A DNA stretch of 64,000 nt from Panaeolus papilionaceus (lineage: Eukaryota; Basidiomycota; Agaricomycetes; Agaricales), in contig JADNRZ010000007.1 in NCBI GenBank assembly GCA_015501605.1, positions 124,001 to 188,000 on the forward strand, in the 5' to 3' direction. A program made the position numbers and the translations under genes. The notes beneath the pieces are model-generated. The model saw only the letters and a program-made list of their open reading frames with translations, was not told the DNA's origin and did no database searches. This document shows positions 36,674 through 54,798 of this stretch, piece after piece; position 1 is the first letter of the stretch; every line of letters begins with the position of its first letter.

Positions 36674-39600
36674 ATGTTGCGATGGTGCCAAAAAACCTAC
36701 CGAATTCTGGACGATTCAAGTCTCATTTCCAGAACGAGGTATGTCAATCGACGCTTCACTCAATGATATGGTCGTGCAATATTAAAAGAACTCTAGATAC
36801 CATGTCTCCTCAGTTCAACATGCCACCATAACTCGAGCCGCTGGACAAATATCATTGCTCAATTCTTCTTTGGCTACCGAAGCACAATATAACTGTGACA
36901 CAGCCAAGCATCGTTTGTCCAGCAACCTCGAGCACAATGCCAGTTTCACAACCGCGTCTCGGTCCTTCGCGGCTAAAAGCAATTCGTGCTTGGTCAAAGC
37001 ACCTCACTGTACGATAGACCCGACATTTTCTCTCACTTCAGGACCACCATCCTCGACCCAAAAACTTTCAACTCTAGGAGTCTCGTCACCCAAGCTCCCT
37101 AACGGAAAATCTGGTACTCTAAGATCATTGCTCCCATGGCATCAGCAACACGAGCAAGTAGCCTCTGTTGCCGACATTGTTAAATCATATCGACGACTCT
37201 CCAAACAAACACTACTCAAACACTTGGACGGAAATGACTTTTCTAATCTCATTGCACTTCTCGGACACCTAAATCAGCACACAAGCGTAGACGACCAGTA
37301 CGCTAGTCCATATGCGAAATTGGTTCAGCAACGGGGGAAGAAGAATTTACGGATTCTGTTTCTGCAGGAGGTTGCAAAGGATATGCAGAAGTCGGGATTG
37401 TCAATGTCGGAAAGAGACAAATATTGGATGATGCAGACGTACCTGTTGGAGCTGGCAGGAACTCATTCCCCAGGTCAGTTGCATTACTCCGTCACGGCCC
37501 AGCGTTGCTTATGGTACTTAGATACACTGCCGAAGAGGCTCGAGCAAGCCCGATTGTTTTACATGCAGCTCAACTATCCTCGGGACATTGAAGCGCAGGT
37601 TGACTTTCTCAGCTACCTGGTGCAGTCCAACCAGCCAACTCTGGTGCAAGAAGCTGTGGATTATGTCTGTGAACTTATCGCTCATCCTGTCAGCGCTCCT
37701 GAACCCTTGGTACGACTGTTCTGTTCAGCAGTTCTTCAGTTTGGTTCAGGTTTTTCGTCGGTCATGAAAGAGCAATTGCTCTCGGCGCTTAACCTTCGAC
37801 TGGGACAACGCCTCGATGATGTTACACCACACCCAGAGTCCGAACTACGAGCGGTGGACATATCGCATTTAACATCGAGTCTCGTTCATACCATCTTCCA
37901 CTCTGTCAGTTCCGTGCGTTCAACGTTCCTGGCAGACTGGAGTCATATCCAGTGTCGACAATCCTTTTCTCCTTCCTTGTCTCTCGAACGACGATGGGAT
38001 AACCTGATCCTTTTGGCCATGCATTGTAATCCTACAGCTTCGTCGCCTTCAATTCCCAGAGAGATAAACGACTCCCAGTGTATCTCGTGGCGTACATCAT
38101 TCATTCTCGACGCTTTGCATTCCCATTTGGGGAATGGTGGCCTCTCGAGTGAACAACTCGCCATTATCAAGGAAATTGCCCGGCGATCCTGGTCCCTTTT
38201 TACGTTGGCCGACTCCCAACTCTGGCCTTTGGATGTTAGTCGCATCTTTGTCTCTGCCTTCTTACGCATTGCGGCCACAACGTTCTCGGAAAGCTTGCGT
38301 CAACAATGTGTAGCTTATATACGAAGAAACCACCTTCTCAACTCCTCACTTGGATCAAGACGTCAAGCACTGCACCTCTCCTCAGAATATCTTCAAGCTT
38401 ACCTGAGCTGCGAAGGGCAGAATTGGGGCGAAATTGGGGCTATACTCAGCACAATGTGCTCAGATCGCGATTTTGAGGCGCATTTGAGCAACATGCTCCT
38501 CGGTCATTACATCGACTCCGACCTTGCCATCGCCTCGAACTTTTATTTCTTCAGCAAGAAGCGCGATATAATTTTGGACCCGCGCATTGTTTACCAGCTC
38601 GGGTTACGTTTGATTGAACAGCAGCAATGGTCTTCCATTTCGCACATTTTGCGCGATTCCCATCTTGCAGGACGAGTTATCGAACAACTTTTCACAGCTA
38701 CCCTCCGTCACTTCCAAACCAACCGATTAGAGCACGCCCCGGCCTTTTTGGTCAAATTGCTAGGCCAGCAGGCCACGGTATTGTACAGTCAAAAACCAGT
38801 TCCTCCTTCTTCCAAGTACCCTATTCGCTACTTGTTTGGTCTCATGGTGGCCGCGCACGGCACTCAAATGGTGGACCTCATCCGATCTGTCCGAATCACC
38901 ACACCACACCTCTTCTCTCCACACCTACTTGACCGTTTGTCTTCCAGACTGACCAGACAACGTCAAGTAGAACAAGCAGTCGAGTTGGTTAAACTGTTCT
39001 CGAATGTTCCGTCCCCTTCAATATCCGCCCTCCGTTCAAAGACAGTCGTTCAAGCTGCTGAGCAAGGTGCAACTCGTTTGGCCAAGCGACTGGCATCACG
39101 ATCTTCCGGTTCTGTTTTCAAATCGCTGCACTTGACACGAGCTCTCCGGTTTGGTACTTTTCCAAAGACCTCCAATCAACTTAAACGCGTGCTGTCTGTT
39201 CTGAGAGAGGTTGGCAGCACACCAACAACAATCTGCCGCGGAATCGGAATGCTTGTCAAAGCAAAGAAGATCTATCTGGCCAGAAAGCTGATGCGGGAAA
39301 AAGCAGACCACCTTGACCCCAAAACGAAGACGGTCATAGGCAATATGATCCTTCATGCTCCCATGGGACGTGTAGACCTACGAAACGGTCGACTTGTCCG
39401 ATATGTGCTGCGTACCAAGGATCTGCTCATGGAAAAATATGGATTTGTTCCAGATCGTGCCACGCTTAATATCATTGTCAAGGCTGTGCTGAGATGGCAG
39501 AGGATGGTGGATGCTTCCCAGGTCAGAAGGCTGTTTGACCAAACGGTACATGAAGGTTACCCAGTTTCCGAACGCTGGCGTAGAAAGCATGGTGTGCCCT

Positions 39601-39887
39601 TTGGGACGCCACCTGGCACAAACGAGCGAGTTGCGCTTCCCTCGCTTGCTCCGCACATTTCATTCGCCAAGCATACTCGGCCGCTTTATAAACTTTTTAT
39701 TAAGGCATTTTACCTCCGCCATGATGTTTCTGCGGCCAAGACTGTTGTGGGTATTTTGAAGGAGTTGGAGGTGGAGGATATTATGGAAAGGGAGAAGCGT
39801 AACAGGGCGAGGCGAGAAGGGATCATCCGGAAACGGAAAAGAGAGACAAAGGTTCCTGAACAGAGCAATACTAGTACTTGGCAATAG
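36674..39887 (+). CDS. Large PPR-like (pentatricopeptide) protein, probably mitochondrial
   Basis: Two exons, 36674-36738 and 36797-39887, give 1051 residues. The ORF itself has no ATG near its beginning. The 58-nt intron and the ATG at 36674 solve this in phase and give an N-terminus rich in Arg, Ser and Thr with few acids, typical of a mitochondrial presequence (MLRWCQKTYR...). The body is alpha-helical repeat. Near the C-terminus are PPR-like units such as PDRATLNIIVKAVLRW and RPLYKLFIKAFYLRHDVSAA, and a basic tail (EKRNRARREGIIRKRKRE). Such fungal proteins usually bind organellar RNA in processing or translation; the target is unknown. Confidence 0.8.
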
Positions 39888-40025
39888 ATTGCCTGCCTTG
39901 GAAATGAAATCGTGATTTTCTGAGTTTAACTATTTTTGTTCATCTGGCAATTACAGAAAGGAAAAGAATATTATAATGTACATGCATGAAACTTAAAAGT
40001 AAGTAATGAAGTTGCTTATGAAGGT

Positions 40026-42424
40026 TCAAGACGACACGGTCCGGGTCTTAATGACATCGCCATGTTCGTCATGGGTTGCATCCCACTCAGCCAACTGGTC
40101 ATTGGGCACTTTGACAAGCCTTGTAGCTTGTGCCCCGTCTGGTAACCTCTCCAGAACCTGGCGAATGGAATAATTACCCCACTTGGGTAGGACACTGATG
40201 AGCAAGGTATACGCTAGACCTGAAACTCCCAAGCTGTGAAGTATCCCTTTCAGTTCGTCGAAAGTTTTATGTCCACCGATTTTACTCACATGGCAAGCCC
40301 AACAATGCAGTATGTTGCATAGAAGAAACTGACGTCTCCTGCGTAAATGCCACCCTCAGGGGGGACCCATGGGAGGACGAGGAGATATATGTTGACGCAG
40401 ACAGTGAAAAGCAGGACAGCGTTCCAAGCACGGAACTCGGCAGGTGGTGCACCCAGGCTCATACGCCGCTTGCGAACGGAGAATAGACCCACAGCGAGGA
40501 GGAAACTAAAGACATTCGCAGGATACGACTGTAGGTCGACGACTACGGGTGGAGTCAGACGACATTAGACAAAGAAACAAGGAACCAAACATACTGAAGT
40601 TGAATGCATCTCCAGCTGGCGGAGCGATGATGACAATCACAGTCAGTATCCATTTTAGAAGATATGGGCCAAGAGGAGTATTGAATGGTCTCGTTGAAGC
40701 CCAGAAACGCGGATAAGGCAAAACGCCTTGTCTGATATGGTACCAGTCGTGGTTAGTGAACTCAGCATGTGACTTGGAGATCATGACATAGTATTACCTT
40801 CCGCACTCCCTGATAACACGCGAGGACCCGATTACAACAGCCAGCAAATTACCAAAACTGCTAACCGCGACGAGCGCACTGAGAGCAGTAACAGATTTGC
40901 TGTTGCCAAAGACCGCAGTAAAGAAAAGGCTGGCGGTCAGTTCCTTGGAGGTTCTGATGCTCTCCTTGGGTACTGGTATCTCGTCAGTATTACAGCGGTG
41001 TCTATGTAGTCTGCTGGACTTACTGGCTGCGAAATACGCAATATTGGCAAAGAAGTAGAGAATAAAAACGACGGTAAGAGATATGGGGGCGTATCTCTTG
41101 AGCGTTTTGACTGGATTCTGTGATAAATCGCTACTCTTGAGATATGGACGCCCACGACCACACAATTGACAACTTACCCGAATTTCATTGACAACGCTGA
41201 AGGCATTCTAAAGTCAGCGGAGCGCGTCAGTGATAAAATTGGAGAGAGAGAGAGATAGAATTGACATACTTCGAATCCAGAGTATGCGTAGTTGACCTTG
41301 ACCAGGGCGGTTGCAAGTCCGTTTCCATTTGAACTCGTACCCGCAAATGAGTTCCGGAAATTGGCATGAGGGTCCTCCACCCTAGTATGCCCTCCTAGGA
41401 CGACGAGTCCCGTGATAGCAATGCTACATTAATTCATGAGAGTCGGCGTGTCAAGCAAATCGATGAGATGGTATACAAGACTAAGGTAGTAATCTTCACT
41501 ATCCCGATGGCGTTAGACAACCTGAGCGACCAGCGAGTGCTGAGAACACAGACTAATTCGCACAGGTAAGAAAGGACAACGCAGAATTGAGTAGTTCGTA
41601 GTTCCACTGACTTGTTACTATAATCGTAAAAACGCCGACAGCAAGACCACGAACATTCCATGTCGTAGCTTCACGGCCCCCGGCAACTAGGAGATACCTA
41701 GCAAGCACTACGTAACAATTACTCCACGGCCAAGGAAGGTTAAGGGATAGTATTCACCAATGGCGTTGCTGCTGCTAAATGACAAAAGCACTGACTGAAC
41801 AGCGAAGACTGTGGGCATGAGGAACCTCGGTTTCGGGTACGCCTAGCGAATAGGGCTGTCAGTTGAGGTCCCGGTGCTAGTCATTTCAAGACATGCCTTC
41901 TCGAGGTAGGCCACATCAGCACCTGAGCGATGAGGGAAGTAGGAAACATATTCGAGGTAGACAGAGAGCGATGCTGCAACTACGTCAAAAAAGGTATACG
42001 AAATGTTAGTCGGATAGCAAGACACACCTCCAGCGAAAAGATAACCAATGACCCAAAATATGAGACTGAGGCCTACAGAACCAACGCCTCTGAGAATAGA
42101 CCCCGCTGTGTAATGTGAGTTAGAGGTCAATACAAAAGACGAATGCAACGCACGAGTTGTAAAGACTCCGGTCCCAACCATTTTACTGACATTCTACTTG
42201 TCCTGAGGTTAAAGCGCTGACCGTTTAAAAATGCTACGCACCAGGAAGACGACGCTGATCCAGTCGACATGATACCCCAAAGGACTAACTTTCTCAGTGG
42301 GGGCGCCAGTAGTGACTGCGGCCTCTTCATACTCTGGAAGATCTTCTTGAGAAGAAGTAACGACAACGTCTAAGCCTTTTTCGTTGTCATACTTTGAGTT
42401 AGCTTTCTCGTTTTCAGAAGACAT
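40026..42424 (-). CDS. High-affinity methionine permease-like APC transporter (MUP1 family)
   Basis: A multi-exon gene. Exon 1 is 42424-42242 and exon 2 starts at 42193. The diagnostic first-helix segment reads VGTGVFTTPGSILRGVG once spliced at ACT-C|GTGCGT. Later segments include FSTRWSLRLSNAIGIVK, GLATALVKVNYAYSGFE, SVTALSALVAVSSFGNLLAV and GVLPYPRFWASTRPFNTPLGPYLLKW. About twelve hydrophobic segments fit the LAT/APC fold. MUP1-type permeases import methionine and related amino acids by proton symport at the plasma membrane. The N-terminal tail is polar, with lysine and acid residues like those ubiquitinated in yeast Mup1 (inference). The stop is at 40026. I did not place every internal exon boundary. 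Confidence 0.88.
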
Positions 42425-43081
42425 GGTTGAGTAGTGAAGCCGGAGGAGGTGAGAGTTTCACAGGAGTCCGCAGACCTAAGTAGATATGGCATAGTTCATT
42501 TCTGGCATTTAAGAAAGGCAGAAGTTGACCCAGAAATGGCGCAATAGAGGACCGGGATTGCTGGTTCTCTTCTTTGATGAGAAGTTGTTGAGAGCTGGCA
42601 CTTATAACCAAAGAAGAACAAGATGTAAACAGGCGCCATGGGCTTGGCCCATTCTTACTGAAACCCAAAGCAAGTGACCTTGATCAAGACCATGAGGTAC
42701 TTTCAGGATTTCCCCAAAGATCGTAGGCATTTAGACAGAAAGGCAAGTTGACAAGACTAAAGTCTGGTATGAACTGAGCAGAGTAGGATCCATACGTCGA
42801 TGCTTGGCAGCCGAAAAGCTCCAAAGAGAATAAAAATTATCAGTACACACTGAAGATTGGCCGCGTGGAACGATAAGTCGAGTGATAGAGACAAAAGAAT
42901 AGAGCGCCATTTTATGTCAGATGGCGAATTGATTTTAAACCTGTATACGGTAGCATGTTGACAAGACTTTTTAGCCGGGAAGCAAGACAACGGTGTTAAA
43001 GACAGGGGACGATGACTAAGCAACTCGGTAATAATTGTTTCTGAATCTGCAACTTGTTTGTTAGCCAGAGACTATTAAGAG
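42425..43081. other. Divergent intergenic region
   Basis: It lies between the permease (-) and the ZC3HC1-like gene (+). A hydrophobic 88-codon ORF on the minus strand (43023-42757) is not convincing. No gene was recognised. Confidence 0.45.
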
Positions 43082-45094
43082 ATGGCCGACACTTTGACAC
43101 AAATACCTGAATCTACTTCAACATCTTCACAAAATCTAAGGTCGACAAAGGTACGCTTTATTTATTTATTATTATTAACCATTTATTAACCAATTCTTTA
43201 GCGAAAACTTGAAGACGCCTTTGAGGTACTGGATAACGCTGTCAATCCGTCAAAGTCAGGTCTGCCATCGACTGAAGGACCATCACCTCCCAAGCGTCCC
43301 AATACAGTTCGTTCATTATACTCAACTCTTGCAAAATATGGCGTCAAATCAAAGGAATCATCTCCCAGGTCCCTATAGTTCTCCTTAACTTGTCTCACAG
43401 TGACACTAATCCTGCATTTCACAAATTAACAGTGATCCACCCTTGAAGAAGACGCCTCACCTATCCGCAATTCTCTACAGGGCAGCAGCTAGAACCAAGA
43501 AAACATTCAACTTCAAATTCGCCTCTTCCTCCCCGTCCACAATACTACCAACTGCAGAGTATCGACCATCGTCTTTACCCTCGTTTTTGTCACGGTTAGC
43601 CACCTACAAGCTCACCACTTATGCCAACAAGCCTACGCAGATTGACGCAGTGGCTGCATCTAAATGTGGATGGATAAATGAAGGGAAGGATAGGCTTGTT
43701 TGCGGCTTATGCAGCGCATCCTGGGTGGTTGCGGGTAGAGAAGGTCTAAGTCGCGACGCCGGTAAGCAAATGCAAGCATTTCATCCAACAATCAACCTGA
43801 CATATTCAAATGTAGCAAACTCTTTGGTTGAAAAACAGCGCATCTCTTTGGTCGAAGCCCACAAGCAAGGTTGCCCGTGGCGAACACGACAATGCGATGG
43901 TGTGTTTTAATCTTGATTTTAAAGGACGTTCCTGATCATAACCCAATTCTTAGATTCAATATATTGTATACCCTTGCAATCTCCAGGTGCCATGATTCGA
44001 GAAATAAAATCCTGTGCTGAAGAAATGGAGCCAGTTATGAAGAGTGTCTCCATTCAACATCCATTGGTTTGTAATTCAGATATACCCTACTTTGGCTTGT
44101 CTTGACCTATTTTCATAGACGCAATCTCAGCTCTCTGCACTGAAAACGACTGTGACGTCCTACAAGCCACCTCAAGTCGCAGCTGATGTTGATCATCTCA
44201 TGTCCGACGAGTCCCAGGAATCACCTCAATACCCAGAGTCATCCATACTAGCGTCGCTCTTTGGATGGTCCTTAGTACCCCCTACACCTCCTAAGGAATC
44301 CTCGCGGCGCTCAGGCAGCATTCGACCTGGTTCAAAAACTGCTTCTCCTTTGGCGACCCCCTCAATATCTCGTGCATCATCAGTGGCGCAACCTTCACCG
44401 CAGTCTAGTCGTCACTCAACCCCAGCTCCCGTTTTCACGCTTCCCTTAGTTATACCCAAACCCGAAAATGCTCTACTCCAATGCAATCTGTGTCAACGCC
44501 GCATCGGCCTGTGGGGTTTCATTACGCGCCCTGCTCCAGCTACACCGGAAGCGTCGACGAATTCTACTGATGAAAGTCGAGCAGTGTCGGTCACAAGCCC
44601 TCAGCGACCGATCCGGCCTCTTCCCCAAAGGTCTTTTGACCTTCTAAAGGAACATAGGTCATTTTGTCCTTACACAGTCCGATCAACTGTTGTCCCCTCT
44701 CTTCCAGTGCCACAGCAAGTGTCTTCCAGGACGTCCACTTCCACGTCAGGACATGCCTCGACAACTTCGCTCTCCCAGTTCAGCTTGAAAAGTGACGGCT
44801 CTCCATCAATGGAAGGATGGCGAGCAGTATTGACCGTGGTTCTTCGCTACGGAATGGCGCAGAAACAGAGAGTGGAATACAATTTCCTAATGCGCCGGGA
44901 CACTCGTTCTTCCATCGCAGAAAGCGCTGAAGAAGGGACAGATGAAATGGAGGTGGATAGTGTCAAGGCCATGGTTGCAGGTGTTAAAAGTCGAGGTGTA
45001 CGTTTTATCGCCCTCATCCTTACAATTTGCTTTGCTAACTTGGTCTTTCCAGGGCAAGGATTTGCTTCAATATGTGAAAGGACTGTTGAGCTAA
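43082..45094 (+). CDS. C3HC zinc-finger protein, ZC3HC1/NIPA (Rsm1-like) family
   Basis: Six exons, 43082-43150, 43202-43368, 43433-43899, 43954-44066, 44119-44997 and 45053-45094, join in phase to 578 residues. The C3HC zinc finger spans CGWINEGKDRLVCGLCSASW and then HKQGCPWRTRQC, with the fixed spacing of BIR-like domains. A second, Rsm1-type unit includes LLQCNLCQRRIGLWGF and LKEHRSFCPYT. The region between is disordered. Relatives (ZC3HC1/NIPA in animals, Pml39 in yeast) sit at the nuclear basket with TPR/Mlp proteins; fission yeast Rsm1 acts in mRNA export. The last exon encodes a short helix (KDLLQYVKGLL). Confidence 0.88.
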
Positions 45095-45200
45095 TGCTAT
45101 TTTATTATATGTATGTATATTGTGCGATACTTTTATCATGGGATGGACCGGTCTTACAAGGGTTTATAATTGCTGTCTAGTGTACAACTCCTTGAGCTTA

Positions 45201-47731
45201 TTAAGCGCGATCTAAAATGCAAGCGATCATGTTATTCGATCTGCTTAAAGACGGAAAAACCAATCTAATCACCTCATAAAATGGTTTCATAGGTTCCAGT
45301 TCTCGTTCGCGGACGCGCAGTCGTTTTACTTTGTCACTTTGACCACCCTGTTTGAGCATCTGCTTGAAGTATCGGGCCTTAAAAAACATCATGATCAGAC
45401 ATGGATCAGAACTATGATGAATATACCTACCTCCTGTTCCTCCACAAGTGTCCACGCATCACCTTCTCTGCCTGCTCTGGCAGTGCGTCCGACACGATGA
45501 ACATATTTACGCATATCGACAGGCACGTCGTAGCTAACGACATGCGATACGTGCGTTATATCAATACCACGCGAAATGAGATCAGAGCACACAAGTCTGT
45601 CACAACATTGTCAAGGGAACTTCAGCAAAGAACAATAAAGATAGAACCTACATGTGTATTTGCTGGGCCCTGAACTGTTCCAGTATACTTTTTCTTTCGT
45701 GATTTGGCAGGTCACTGGAGTATGCACGAACAACCAAGGGCGATAAGTCTCTGTTGGAGGCTGCCCGTGCTTCTTCAAAATACTCAAAGAGGTGCACAAG
45801 TCTGGATGTTGACTCAGCCGATTTGGTGAACACCAAAGCATTTGTTACCTCTCGGTTGTGAACCAGATGGAAGAATACCAATGGCTTTTGGGAAGACTCG
45901 ACAACAAGCATGTGTTCCTAAACGTTGTGGCATTATTTCGCGCTGCAAAGAAGTATGGTAACACAGACTAACCGACAGCGTCTCAGGCATTGAGAACTTC
46001 TCCATGACCACGTCAAGAACATCCGACCTCAAAGGATCGGTGTCTTTGACACTGCCTTGGACGATGAAATATCTGGGTTTGCGAAGGTTCAAAGCAACAA
46101 TTTTACCAGGGTCCCGCGTTAAAGTAGCGGAGAATAGTAATTTCTGGCAGGAAGATTGTTTGCGCTCAGTGAAGAAGGCTGGAATATGAGGAATGTCAAG
46201 GAGGCCTGTTAAGAAGGGCGCTACTGCATCGGGTTTAGCAACGTCAAAGGTCGATTTGTTTGGAGGAGAATTCAAGAGTTCGTCGCATTTTTGCTGCGTT
46301 GATCCTTGGGTAGCAGCAAGGACTTGGGCGAGCCAGTCTTGAAATGATTGTGCGAGAAGCCTATCTGCTTCATCTATGACCTGAAAACACATTTCTTAGA
46401 ACCAAATGAACGCCATGGCAGATGTCACTTACGAGAAAACGTAGGTGTTGCAATGAGAAATTGGGCGTTCCAACAATGTGGTCTATCAACCTCCCCGGAG
46501 TGCATATCAAGATGTCAACTTTACTCGAGCCTCCTTGCACACTGTCGAGAAATTGTGAATACACAATAAACAATCGGGAAACCTGACTACATTACCTGGA
46601 CGTTGTTTGAACAAGTTGTGATTGTTCATGGTTGAACGAATGCTGTCCTGTGGCCGTACCAACCTGTATATGCTTCTGAGATAACGCCTTTGACGTCGAC
46701 AAGAAGAGTCCTCACCTTCAATCCTGTGCCTTTACTGAGTGTTTCGAAGGTTTCTCGGACTTGAGAGACTAAATCGCGAGTGGGTAGCACAATTAAAGCC
46801 CGTAATCGAGTGACAACGCGAACGGAGAGTGTCTAAAAGCCAAATAAATGAGTTTGGGTGAAAGTGCACTAGATATGCAATTTCACATACCTCAATTATT
46901 GGGAGGACATATGCAAGAGTTTTGCCACTCCCAGTTGGTGCGGAGACGCAAAGGTCAGATGATGCGCCATATGGTAGGTATAGAGAGCGCGATGATTCAA
47001 CCGGGGGTAGTAAGAACGGAAGAAGAGCTGTTTGGACTGCAACCAAATATTAAATATGTATCGAGGCTCGACCAAAATTTGACCTCTTACCAGCAAACAA
47101 TTCGGTTATGCCAATGTCATGAAGTCTCTTTCGAAGCTTCTCGTTGAGTCTAGTCCCTCCATCTTCATTCCCAGACGGGACTGCCAAAGTGGTGGACGGC
47201 GACACTAACTGAGCATCAATGAGAGCCTTATCAAGGCCCTGTAGTGCCAGTGCAGATTTAGATGGGGCATTGGGTAGTGTAGGGAGAGGGAAGAATGGAA
47301 GAGGAGCTGGTTGTTTTGATGACTCAAATGGAGGGGAGGGCGCTCTCTCGGCTGTTATCGCATCCTCTTTGTCCACAACCATGTCATCGTCGTTTTCCTT
47401 TTCTCCTTCTTCTACGCCTTCAACCCTTGATCGTTTCTTTTTGGAACGTTTTGGGGATGCCTTCACAGATGACTCCCTTTCAGATGTTTGGGATACTTCA
47501 CCATCAGATATGTCATTCTCAGCAATGTTCTCTGAATCACTGTCCTGTGTGGTGGATTTGGTCTTGGGACGCGCGGAAGCAGTGACCTTTTTCAACTTTT
47601 TTCTTTCTTTCTTTTTCTTTAGATAGCGCTTCTTAGCGTGCGTTTTGATCTGCACAAATTTATGTGAATAAGTTCGTCGATGATTTCGAAACTCGTAACA
47701 GACATACTTTGGGTGTTGTGACAGTGGTCAT
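45201..47731 (-). CDS. DBP6: DEAD-box RNA helicase, Dbp6/DDX51 family
   Basis: Exon 1 (47731-47708) encodes MTTVTTPK, then a Lys-rich N-terminus with acidic and Ser-rich stretches, as in nucleolar helicases. Helicase motifs are [15 protein letters not shown] (I), CTPGRLIDH (Ib), [11 protein letters not shown] (II, split by an intron), FSATL (III), HVVSYDVP and [14 protein letters not shown] (VI). The linker [14 protein letters not shown] is typical of DDX51/Dbp6. Dbp6 acts early in 60S ribosomal subunit assembly in the nucleolus. At the 3' end the frame runs through to 45201. A possible 32-nt intron that would stop the frame at 45232 is rejected as too short. Confidence 0.88.
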
Positions 47732-48078
47732 CTCATGAATATGATGAAAGTTCTGAGAGGAGTTCTATGAGGTGGCTGTGCTCGGATCGAAAGCCAATAC
47801 TGGTAAGTATGTATCAGATGCACTTCAGAAGGCTTCAGAGCAGCACGGTTCGGATACTTCTTATGCAAAGTTAGAAGTGCTTTTGTATTGTGTTCAAGCC
47901 TTATTTGCGCGTTAGATTGCTATGAAATCCAAATAAATGAAATCGATTCTCAAATTCTAGGTTCACATCTCGTACCGAGACAGGCTATTCTAATGTCTAC
48001 TAGTATTCAGCGTTTTTCGAACATCTACTCTCCTTATAGATGTTTAACATGCGCCATTCTGTTCTAATGGTCATCTCT
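47732..48078. other. Intergenic region between DBP6 and the ABC transporter
   Basis: 347 bp with the DBP6 promoter. No gene was recognised. Confidence 0.45.
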
Positions 48079-54256
<6,178 letters not shown>

Positions 54257-54798
54257 CGTCGACAAAGGGACATCAGGATACTGAATTTAGGGAACGAGAA
54301 CGATTTATATTCTTCAATGACAACATATGGGCATGTATGGTGCCGTAAAACCTAATAATATGGCATGATACGTCTCCCAGCATGGTGGTGTGGTGTGAAC
54401 GTCGGATGGATGGCAAAGTTTACGCCAAAGTCCAATGATTTCGTCCATTATCTCGTCAAAATATCAAATTACATAAGCAGATTGTCGGCCAAATATTCGG
54501 GTGTGTAGCCGTGTCACTTATTTAACCGGGTAGTGTGCCGCGTTCTCATAAAATTCAAAGTTCATTGAAATGACATTCATCATGTAAGTCCGACTGGCCG
54601 ATTCAATATATATAACCCCTCCTGTTATCACCCTCGGTTATAGTTAGAAAAGCTTTTCATTGTCACTGGGACATGATGCCATGGCATCACGCATGTGCTA
54701 TCATAATCTGCTCAAGACGGGTTGCATCTTCTTCCGGATAATCATGGAGGAACTTATATACAAAGCCTTGCCTCTATCCTCTCTACCATCTCCTGATC
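54257..54798. promoter_or_regulatory. Bidirectional promoter of the ABC transporter and NIS synthetase A
   Basis: 542 bp between the two start codons. TATATATAA at 54607-54615 is 184 bp before the synthetase ATG. HGATAA cores occur on the minus strand at 54448-54453 (AGATAA) and 54625-54630 (TGATAA), but no full ATCWGATAA is present here. No gene was recognised. Confidence 0.5.

Noticed and set aside
45209..45240. Possible 32-nt terminal intron in the Dbp6-like helicase
   Set aside because: Shorter than any other intron in the window; reading through to the stop at 45201 is simpler.
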